DNA of 29,872 bases from a virus, in the IMG/VR virus record IMGVR_UViG_3300017752_000097, positions 1 to 29,872 of that record; one strand, written 5' to 3'. The position numbers and the translations under genes are program-made. Of the stretch, positions 22,349 to 28,448 are shown piece after piece. How positions within the stretch are numbered: position 1 is the stretch's first letter; each line of letters starts with the position of its first letter. The notes below the pieces were generated by a model. It worked only from the letters and a program-made list of their open reading frames with translations, had not been told where the DNA came from and ran no database searches.

Positions 22349-22519
22349 ATGAACGCACCAATAGTGTATGTTGTAAGAGCTGTTGCTTTAACAGGTCGTG
22401 TATGGTTTCATGAATTTGATTCTAAATCCGATGCGTTAAACAAGGTTCGTGAATACAAAGATACTGGTGGCTACATAGTCACACAAAGCTTTTACAGCAA
22501 ATCTCTTATCAATCAATAA
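22349..22519 (+). CDS. Small hypothetical early protein (56 aa)
   Basis: ATG 22349 to TAA 22517-22519, 56 residues beginning MNAPIVYVVRAVALTGRVWF and containing FDSKSDALNKVREYKDTGGY, a plausible beta-alpha-beta unit. No Shine-Dalgarno; a -10 box nine bases upstream implies a near-leaderless message. Its own promoter and position support a real gene. Function unknown. Confidence 0.58.
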   Translation: MNAPIVYVVRAVALTGRVWFHEFDSKSDALNKVREYKDTGGYIVTQSFYSKSLINQ

Positions 22520-22533
22520 ATCTTTAAATCGTG

Positions 22534-22561
22534 TTGCATAACGTGATACAGTTACTATAAT
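22534..22561 (+). promoter_or_regulatory. Early promoter TTGCAT-N16-TATAAT
   Basis: TTGCAT (22534-22539) and TATAAT (22556-22561), the best -10 consensus of the early region, with ACGTGATACAG (22541-22551) between. The transcript should begin near 22567, at an ATG that is followed at once by TAA, and then AAAAAAGGATGG leads to ATG 22594. Confidence 0.65.
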
Positions 22562-22593
22562 CTATTATGTAAGTTAAAAAAGGATGGTTAAAA

Positions 22594-22887
22594 ATGGCGT
22601 TTCAAGAATGGTTAAAAACCTTTGTTGATGAAACAGACAAAATTGACGAAGAATATAAATTCTATGTCAATTACAAAGCCAAAGGCGAAATTGGACAGAT
22701 GACAATTAAAATGAAAGAAGTCATATTGTTCTTAAATAATGCTGATGAGATAATACAAGAAAAAGTCAAAAACGATGTTGTATTTATGGATTTAACAAAT
22801 AAAAACAGCGATTTCTTTAAAATGTATTTTACTCAAGTTGCAACAGGCATGGCAAATGTCTACACGAAAGATTACGAAAAATGTTAG
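22594..22887 (+). CDS. Small hypothetical early protein (97 aa)
   Basis: 97 residues behind AAAAAAGGATGGTTAAAA. Helical and charged (MAFQEWLKTFVDETDKIDEE; MKEVILFLNNADEIIQEK). No family recognised. It heads a short operon with the two genes that follow; its stop lies inside the next gene (7-base overlap). Confidence 0.62.
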   Translation: MAFQEWLKTFVDETDKIDEEYKFYVNYKAKGEIGQMTIKMKEVILFLNNADEIIQEKVKNDVVFMDLTNKNSDFFKMYFTQVATGMANVYTKDYEKC

Positions 22888-23048
22888 ATGGCATTAATCT
22901 TAATAAATTAAAGTGGATATGCCCCGATTGTAACAAACAATTAATTACAAACGCATGGATGCCCAATTGGAAAATCTGCGAAACAGTATATTGTAATTAC
23001 ACTATTGATTTATTAAAAGTAGATATTATACAAAAAGAAGGGAAGTAA
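22881..23048 (+). CDS. Small zinc-ribbon-like protein (55 aa)
   Basis: ATG 22881 to TAA 23046-23048. C14-P-D-C17 and C33 ... C38 (WICPDCNKQ; KICETVYCNY) make a four-cysteine zinc-ribbon pattern. Similar minimal ribbons are frequent in early regions of phages and often act on transcription or DNA, but no specific role can be given. It overlaps its neighbour upstream and lies two bases before the next ATG. Confidence 0.6.
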   Translation: MLDGINLNKLKWICPDCNKQLITNAWMPNWKICETVYCNYTIDLLKVDIIQKEGK

Positions 23049-23050
23049 TA

Positions 23051-23335
23051 ATGGCTAAAACCACAAGAACGGAATGGTTAACTGACGATGAATGTAAAGA
23101 TATATTAATAGAGGCAATGGAATGGTCAAAAAATACTAGCGTTACAGTATTTAATGATTTTGTAAACATTGCACATAATTCTTTTAGTGAAGATATAAAC
23201 TACAGCAAAGTTGATTTTTTTAAGTATGGATATAAAGAGCTTGTTATGTTTGGAGAATGTCTAAGTTTATTTAACGATAGAGGATATGACCAAGTAACAA
23301 AGTTAATAGATTATGTCTTAGATTATGTTGAATAA
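23051..23335 (+). CDS. Small hypothetical early protein (94 aa)
   Basis: 94 residues behind GAAGGGAAGTAATA. Acidic, helical, aromatic-rich (FFKYGYKELVMFGECLSLF). No recognised domain. Last gene of the operon starting at 22594; a new promoter begins inside its 3' end. Confidence 0.6.
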   Translation: MAKTTRTEWLTDDECKDILIEAMEWSKNTSVTVFNDFVNIAHNSFSEDINYSKVDFFKYGYKELVMFGECLSLFNDRGYDQVTKLIDYVLDYVE

Positions 23336-23355
23336 ATATCACAACGTGATACAAT
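23328..23355 (+). promoter_or_regulatory. Early promoter TTGAAT-N16-TACAAT with operator-like palindrome
   Basis: TTGAAT (23328-23333), 16 bases, TACAAT (23350-23355). TATCAC-AAC-GTGATA (23337-23351) is a perfect 6-bp inverted repeat in the spacer, reaching the -10 box. The transcript would start near 23362, giving a leader of about 20 bases with AAAGGATGG before ATG 23382. Confidence 0.6.
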
Positions 23356-23381
23356 AGATTGTGAAAGAAAGGATGGAAAAA

Positions 23382-23948
23382 ATGGTTGAGATAATTAATC
23401 ATGCTGCCCAGCAGAAATTGTTAAAAGCTACTGGTCTTAAGAAATTTACTAAGTTTCTAAAGACTGTTGGCTATACATACGAATTTGTTGGCAGTCTCCA
23501 GCCCGTAGAAGACAAAGAAAGAAGTTCGGGAGAAGGTGGCTTGCTGCCTAGAACATTGCCGTTTACAATGTACCCAGCAGATTTCGAAGTCTTTAACGCA
23601 GAAGGTAAGCCAGTTGCTTACGTTAAAGCTGCGTTCAGAGCTGGTTATGACTACAAAAAAGGTAAAGACGAAGGAACACTTGCGTATTACCAATTTACTG
23701 AATTGCAACAAGCTGCAAAGCTTAGTGCGGAAAGCATAAACAATACCAAACTAGAACTAGAGTTTGTCTATTTCTATGATGGTAGTTACGGAGAGAGCAT
23801 AGAAGAGATTGATTACGTAACAGAGCAATACGGTTATTACAAGTATGCAAGAGGTAAAACTAAAATACTAGCGCCAAGAGGTTATGAACTAACGTTTGCA
23901 GGAGCGCAAACAAAAATAGTTAATGACCCAACAAGAGTGTTTGTGTAA
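23382..23948 (+). CDS. Hypothetical early protein (188 aa)
   Basis: 188 residues from ATG 23382, chosen because GAAAGGATGGAAAAA precedes it and the promoter is too close to an in-frame GTG at 23361. Lys-rich helical N-terminus, then alternating aromatic strands (LELEFVYFYDGSYGESIEE; YGYYKYARGKTKIL). Not recognised; the Tyr content is high. Shares one base with the next ATG. Confidence 0.6.
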   Translation: MVEIINHAAQQKLLKATGLKKFTKFLKTVGYTYEFVGSLQPVEDKERSSGEGGLLPRTLPFTMYPADFEVFNAEGKPVAYVKAAFRAGYDYKKGKDEGTLAYYQFTELQQAAKLSAESINNTKLELEFVYFYDGSYGESIEEIDYVTEQYGYYKYARGKTKILAPRGYELTFAGAQTKIVNDPTRVFV

Positions 23949-24187
23949 TGATGGTATTCATAGAACTGTTTATTAATCAATGGCAAGGTCAGTCGTGGGA
24001 TTGGAAAGTGTTTTACGGATTAGCATTATTCTTTTTTGTTAACTTGTTTTACATGATTAGCAAACTTATGTTTGTATCATTAAGACTTTACATAGCAGAA
24101 AAAAATGCGCCTAAGTCTACGCCTAAGTCAGACTTTATACAAAGAATGATTGATGGAGAAGAATTAGACGCAAAGAATATGTTTTAA
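23948..24187 (+). CDS. Small membrane protein (79 aa)
   Basis: 79 residues with one long hydrophobic segment about 20-50 (VFYGLALFFFVNLFYMISKL and on), then a basic/acidic cytoplasm-like tail. TAATG overlap with the previous gene. Could be a superinfection or host-takeover membrane protein; no family recognised. Confidence 0.62.
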   Translation: MMVFIELFINQWQGQSWDWKVFYGLALFFFVNLFYMISKLMFVSLRLYIAEKNAPKSTPKSDFIQRMIDGEELDAKNMF

Positions 24188-24297
24188 AGCTAGCAGCGCT
24201 ACGACCGAAGCATTATACAAATAACACTTGAGCGGCACAGTCATAGCGCTTATCTAATGTTAGCCATGCTTTTGAAAACCTACGCTATAATGTACGA
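24188..24297 (+). promoter_or_regulatory. Promoter region before the ParB-like gene
   Basis: 110 bases without a gene. AGCGCTA (24195-24201) and TAGCGCT (24244-24250) form an inverted repeat, each arm itself almost palindromic. TATAAT (24286-24291) is six bases before ATG 24298, another leaderless start without Shine-Dalgarno or clear -35. This gap separates the early genes from the packaging genes. Confidence 0.5.
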
Positions 24298-24891
24298 ATG
24301 GAAACAAAAGTAACTTATGACCGATTACACCTCTTTACATTCGAGGAACAAAATCCTAAAGACCACAATTTAGGAGAAATAGAATTATCAATTAAGCGAT
24401 TTGGCTTTATAGAATTGCCCGTAGTTAATGACACTACGGGTATTTTAGTTGCAGGACACGGAAGAATATCTGCGCTGCAAGGTATGTATCAAAGACAAGA
24501 AGACTTACCAAGATATATAGACTTAGAAAAAGAAACTAATGAATGGCTAGTGCCAACGTTACATGTAGAGTTTGAAACAGATGCTGAAGCAAAAGCATAT
24601 CTTATTGCATCTAACACATTAACAATGGACGGCGGCTGGAATGAAGCAATGTTAATGGAAATGTTATCTGAAATAGATGCGTCTACAGGTTCACTACTAG
24701 GTACAGGTTTTGACCAACAAGCAGTCATGGACATGCTGCATGCAAATGATAAACCAATGTTCGAAGAAGACTTTGGTCAACAAACACATAAAGTAGTTGT
24801 ACCAGCTGCGGATATAGCACAAGCAGAAGAAATAAAATATGCTTTAGAAGAATTAGGGTACGAATGTCAAGTGAAGACGACCACGAAATAG
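24298..24891 (+). CDS. ParB-like nuclease domain protein
   Basis: 197 residues. The N-terminal domain NPKDHNLGEIELSIKRFGF, then PVVNDTTGILVAGHGRISAL with GHGR at 53-56, is the ParB/Srx fold found in phage proteins near terminases and methyltransferases. The second half has ASNTLTMDGGWNEAMLMEML typical of the same proteins, and a C-terminal VVVPAADIAQAEEIKYAL domain. It may bind or nick DNA at packaging sites or modify regulation; no methyltransferase is adjacent. Leaderless start. Confidence 0.82.
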   Translation: METKVTYDRLHLFTFEEQNPKDHNLGEIELSIKRFGFIELPVVNDTTGILVAGHGRISALQGMYQRQEDLPRYIDLEKETNEWLVPTLHVEFETDAEAKAYLIASNTLTMDGGWNEAMLMEMLSEIDASTGSLLGTGFDQQAVMDMLHANDKPMFEEDFGQQTHKVVVPAADIAQAEEIKYALEELGYECQVKTTTK

Positions 24892-25193
24892 AAATACCAC
24901 CACCGCTTAAAGAAGCGATGCAAACATATATATCTTTTTTAACTGCAAATTTTGCATACGATGAACTTGAAGAAATAGAATTTAGAACTTTAAGGGAGTC
25001 AATATTAGATGGTTTCTTTATAACAGGAGATGAACCAGTTATGGCAAGAAACAATATACCTATAACAGGCAACGATTTATTTAATGCAGCGTGCATACTC
25101 ATGACAGATTTGCTATATAATGCAACAAGCGGTAATAATAAAGATGTGCAGGAAGTTCTGCGCACAGTAGGACTAGCGGTAGTTAACAGCTAA
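24864..25193 (+). CDS. Hypothetical acidic protein upstream of terminase (109 aa)
   Basis: 109 residues, overlapping the ParB-like gene by 28 bases; TTAGGGTACGA precedes the ATG. Acidic, helical (LKEAMQTYISFLTANFAYDE). No recognised family. Overlap suggests translation coupled with the ParB-like gene. Confidence 0.6.
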   Translation: MSSEDDHEIEIPPPLKEAMQTYISFLTANFAYDELEEIEFRTLRESILDGFFITGDEPVMARNNIPITGNDLFNAACILMTDLLYNATSGNNKDVQEVLRTVGLAVVNS

Positions 25194-25211
25194 AACTAAA
25201 CAGGCTTTAGT

Positions 25212-25239
25212 TTGTTGACCTAACAGGATTAGGTAACAA
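25212..25239 (+). promoter_or_regulatory. Hairpin carrying the ribosome site of the small terminase gene
   Basis: TTGTT-G-ACCTAA (25212-25223) pairs with TTAGGT-AACAA (25229-25239), one bulged G, around the loop CAGGA. The loop holds AGGA, ten bases from the ATG, and the stem takes in the A of the ATG. It could control translation, or be a DNA site for the small terminase. Confidence 0.5.
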
Positions 25240-25682
25240 TGGCAGGAAGACCAACGAAACTTACAATTGAATTAATGAATGAGATAGCACAATATCTTCG
25301 TGCTGGAAATTACATAGAAACAACAGCTGCCCTAGTAGGCATTAATCGAGATAGTATTTATGAATGGATTAAGCGCGGTAACAAAGAACAAGAGCGTTTA
25401 AGTAAGAACCCAAGAGCTAAAATCCGTAAAAAAGAAGCTATTTTTGTCGAATTTACCGACACAGTAAAAAAGAGTCAAGCACAGTCAGAAGCAATGTTAG
25501 TTGGTTTAATAGGACAGGCTGCACAAAAGAATTGGACAGCAGCTGCATGGAGATTAGAACGCAAATTCCCCGATAAGTGGGGTAGAACAGAACGTAATGT
25601 TGCAACAGCACAAGATGACCCAGTCAAAGAATTAGCTAAACAAATAGAGGACTTACGCAATGATAAATCTACAGAAGGGTAA
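25239..25682 (+). CDS. Terminase small subunit
   Basis: 147 residues. MAGRPTKLTIELMNEIAQYL, then AALVGINRDSIYEWIKRG is the homeodomain-like helix-turn-helix of small terminases, followed by KKSQAQSEAMLVGLIGQAAQ and WRLERKFPDKWGRTERN, a hallmark of the family. It recognises the packaging site and delivers DNA to the large subunit, whose gene overlaps its 3' end by 23 bases. Confidence 0.9.
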   Translation: MAGRPTKLTIELMNEIAQYLRAGNYIETTAALVGINRDSIYEWIKRGNKEQERLSKNPRAKIRKKEAIFVEFTDTVKKSQAQSEAMLVGLIGQAAQKNWTAAAWRLERKFPDKWGRTERNVATAQDDPVKELAKQIEDLRNDKSTEG

Positions 25683-26877
25683 GCAACTCGATTCTATATT
25701 AGATTCAACAGCACGTATTAATATATGGCAAGGTTCTGTATCTAGTGGCAAGACAATATCATCATTAATAAGATGGATAGAATTTTGTCAGACTGGGGCA
25801 AAAGGTAACTTACTGATGGTAGGTAAGACCGAAAGAACACTTAAAAGAAACGTTATTGACGTTTTAGGCGAGTTAATGGACGGTTCGGGCAGTTTAATTA
25901 CACGAACTGGTAGTGGAGAGATACAAATAGGCAACAGAACTATCTATATAGTAGGTGCTAATGATGAGAGAGCTGAAGCAAAGATACGAGGGCTTACACT
26001 TGCTGGAGCTTATGGAGACGAAGTAACGCTATGGGCTGAATCATTTTTTAATATGCTTTTATCTCGATTACGTGTACAGAACGCACAGATGTTCTTAACA
26101 ACTAACCCCGATAGTCCAAACCACTGGTTAAAGAAGAAGTTTTTAGATAGAGAAGATGAACTTGACATAAAGAACTTTGCTTTTGAATTAGACGATAATC
26201 ATACACTTGACCCTAAGTATGTAACGTCACTTAAGGCAGAGTACAGTCCAGCATCTAGTTTATGGTATAGAAGATTTATTAATGGCGAATGGGTAATGGC
26301 AGAAGGTGCTGTTTATGATTGTTTTGATAGATTACATAATGTTGTTAATGAGCTGCCAAAGATGAGAGAGTACTGGGTAGGCATTGACTATGGCACAACT
26401 AATCCGTTTACCGCTATTCTTATAGGCGAAGGGGAAGACGATAAGTTATATGCAGTCAAAGAATATTATTATGATTCTAAAAAAGGTCAAAGACAACTAT
26501 CAGATGCAGAATACTCAAGGGAACTTACTAAGTTTTTAGATGGTTATGACGTAAGACGTATTTTTGTTGACCCTTCTGCTGCTAGTTTTATTACGCAGCT
26601 ATGGAGAGATAATCATTTAGGTGTATCAAAAGCGAACAACAATGTACAAGATGGTATTAGAATAGTATACAACTTATTAGGAAGTCGTAAGCTGCAAGTT
26701 CATAACAGCTGTACTAACTTAATCGAAGAGATTGAGTCGTATGTTTGGGATGTCAAGCAACAGGAAAAAGGCGAAGATAAACCTTTAAAACGTAATGACC
26801 ATGCAGTAGATGCGCTAAGATATGCAATGATAAGTTTAGGCGCTATATGGCGACATTGGATTACAAGGAGTGAGTGA
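25660..26877 (+). CDS. Terminase large subunit
   Basis: 405 residues, a compact two-domain packaging motor. ATPase: GSVSSGKT (25-32, Walker A) and LAGAYGDEVT (D120, E121, Walker B/catalytic Glu), followed by FLTTNPD as coupling motif. Nuclease: WVGIDYGTTNP (D243), IFVDPSA (D304) and NDHAVDALRYA (D380, D384), RNase H-like metal ligands. ATG 25660 lies nine bases after GAGG. It pumps and cuts DNA at the portal. The best marker for placing this phage in a phylogeny. Confidence 0.96.
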   Translation: MINLQKGKQLDSILDSTARINIWQGSVSSGKTISSLIRWIEFCQTGAKGNLLMVGKTERTLKRNVIDVLGELMDGSGSLITRTGSGEIQIGNRTIYIVGANDERAEAKIRGLTLAGAYGDEVTLWAESFFNMLLSRLRVQNAQMFLTTNPDSPNHWLKKKFLDREDELDIKNFAFELDDNHTLDPKYVTSLKAEYSPASSLWYRRFINGEWVMAEGAVYDCFDRLHNVVNELPKMREYWVGIDYGTTNPFTAILIGEGEDDKLYAVKEYYYDSKKGQRQLSDAEYSRELTKFLDGYDVRRIFVDPSAASFITQLWRDNHLGVSKANNNVQDGIRIVYNLLGSRKLQVHNSCTNLIEEIESYVWDVKQQEKGEDKPLKRNDHAVDALRYAMISLGAIWRHWITRSE

Positions 26878-26881
26878 ACAG

Positions 26882-26959
26882 ATGCCAAAGAAAAAAGGTT
26901 ATCCTAAAGCACAGAAGGCAAAGAAAAAAGGAATGCCTAAAAAAAAGAAAAAATATTAA
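26882..26959 (+). CDS. 25-residue Lys-rich peptide between terminase and portal
   Basis: ATG 26882 to TAA 26957-26959; the next ATG follows at 26960. It begins MPKKKGYPKAQKAKKKG and ends in a run of lysines and Tyr, more than half Lys. The exact fit between terminase and portal supports translation. Such a polycation could neutralise DNA or bind the capsid interior, but no function is known; it may also couple portal translation. Confidence 0.55.
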   Translation: MPKKKGYPKAQKAKKKGMPKKKKKY

Positions 26960-28447
26960 ATGTTAAATCTACCCGCAAACGGGTCGGCTTATCCGCCCGA
27001 AAACCACAAACAAATATTTAGGGTTTATCAAGAACATTCTGCATGGCATGCGGGAGACCCAGCAATACTTAGAAAGACGTATGCTGACGTGCCACAAGAT
27101 TACAGACCAAGACGTTATATGTTTTGGACACGCAAAGGCGCAACAGAGCTACAAACAGACAGACATCAGATACACGTTCCTTTAGCTGGAGACATAGCAC
27201 AAACAAGTGCTGATTTATTATTTTCTGAACCACCTAACTTTGTTATACAAGATGAAGAAGCATCAGACCAAGACACAATAAACACACAAGATGCACTAAA
27301 CGATTTAATAGATTACTGCGGGCTTAAAAATAAACTACTAGAAGCTGGCGAGACATCATCAGCAATGGGTGGTGTATTTTTAAGATTAGTTTGGGATAGT
27401 AGATTTATGGATTCTCCAAAGATACAAGTAGTTAACCCCGACAGGGCAATTGCAACGTTTATGTATGGAGAGTTAGTAGCCGTTGGTTACGTCAGTGAGT
27501 ATGAACCAGTTGATGGACAAGGTGTATATCGTCATATAGAACATCACGAAGACGGATTAATACATCATGCACTTTATCATGGCACTAAGACAAATATCGG
27601 TACAAGAGTTGAACTTAGTAAATTAGCAGAGACTTCTGACTTAGAAGAAGAAGTAGTTTTACCATTTAACGGGCTTGCTTCTGTTTATGTACCTAATCAA
27701 AGACCACTAAGAAGATTAAAAGGTTACGAATATGGTCGTTCTGACTATGACGGTATAGAAGGTTTATTTGACGCTATTGATGAATCGTACACATCATGGA
27801 TGAGAGACATCAGACTTGGTAAATCAAGAATAGTTGTACCTACAGAATATTTAGAGAGAAGAGGTCGTGGAAGAGGTACTACTTTTGACATTGATGCAGA
27901 AGTATTTACTGGACTAGAAATAGACCCTAACGGAGAATCTAAAGGAATACAGCCCGTCCAATTCGATATAAGGGATGCAGCACACAAGAACACCGTGATG
28001 GAACTTATAGATAGAGCAGTCACAGCTGCTGGTTACAGTCCACAGTCATTCGGCATAAATATAGAAGGTAGAGCAGAGAGCGGTACAGCACTTAAACTAC
28101 GTGAAAGAAAATCATTTACAACACAAGGTAAAAAACAAAGATACTACACACCACCATTACAAGATATACTTTATAAATTACAACTTATTGATGTAGAGAT
28201 ATTTAGTAAACAATACAAACCATTAAAATTACGTATTGAATGGCAAGATGCAGTACAACAAGATGTTAGAGAATCTGCAACAGTAATTGAATCACTACAT
28301 AGAGCGCAAGCTGCATCATTAGATACAAAAGTTAGATTGCTTAACCCCGAACTATCTGAAGAAGAAGTAGAACAAGAAGTACTTAAGATTGCAACTAATT
28401 TTAACTTGTCTGACCAAAACGTATCTGATGTTCTAGACTTACCATGA
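26960..28447 (+). CDS. Portal protein (SPP1 gp6-like)
   Basis: 495 residues. N-terminal WTRKGATELQTDRHQIHVPLA with the later GDIAQTSADLLFSEPP; the middle has YEYGRSDYDGIEGLFDAIDE and RDIRLGKSRIVVP; then RAVTAAGYSPQSFGIN and SGTALKLRERKS, all features of the gp6 portal family. Directly after terminase and before the minor capsid gene. It forms the dodecameric DNA gate at one capsid vertex. Confidence 0.92.
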   Translation: MLNLPANGSAYPPENHKQIFRVYQEHSAWHAGDPAILRKTYADVPQDYRPRRYMFWTRKGATELQTDRHQIHVPLAGDIAQTSADLLFSEPPNFVIQDEEASDQDTINTQDALNDLIDYCGLKNKLLEAGETSSAMGGVFLRLVWDSRFMDSPKIQVVNPDRAIATFMYGELVAVGYVSEYEPVDGQGVYRHIEHHEDGLIHHALYHGTKTNIGTRVELSKLAETSDLEEEVVLPFNGLASVYVPNQRPLRRLKGYEYGRSDYDGIEGLFDAIDESYTSWMRDIRLGKSRIVVPTEYLERRGRGRGTTFDIDAEVFTGLEIDPNGESKGIQPVQFDIRDAAHKNTVMELIDRAVTAAGYSPQSFGINIEGRAESGTALKLRERKSFTTQGKKQRYYTPPLQDILYKLQLIDVEIFSKQYKPLKLRIEWQDAVQQDVRESATVIESLHRAQAASLDTKVRLLNPELSEEEVEQEVLKIATNFNLSDQNVSDVLDLP

Positions 28448-28448
28448 T

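Noticed and set aside
24195-24250. Possible tRNA (7-bp terminal stem)
   Set aside because: The span is only 56 bases, with no T-loop GTTC sequence, no anticodon arm and no CCA end; treated as an inverted repeat instead.
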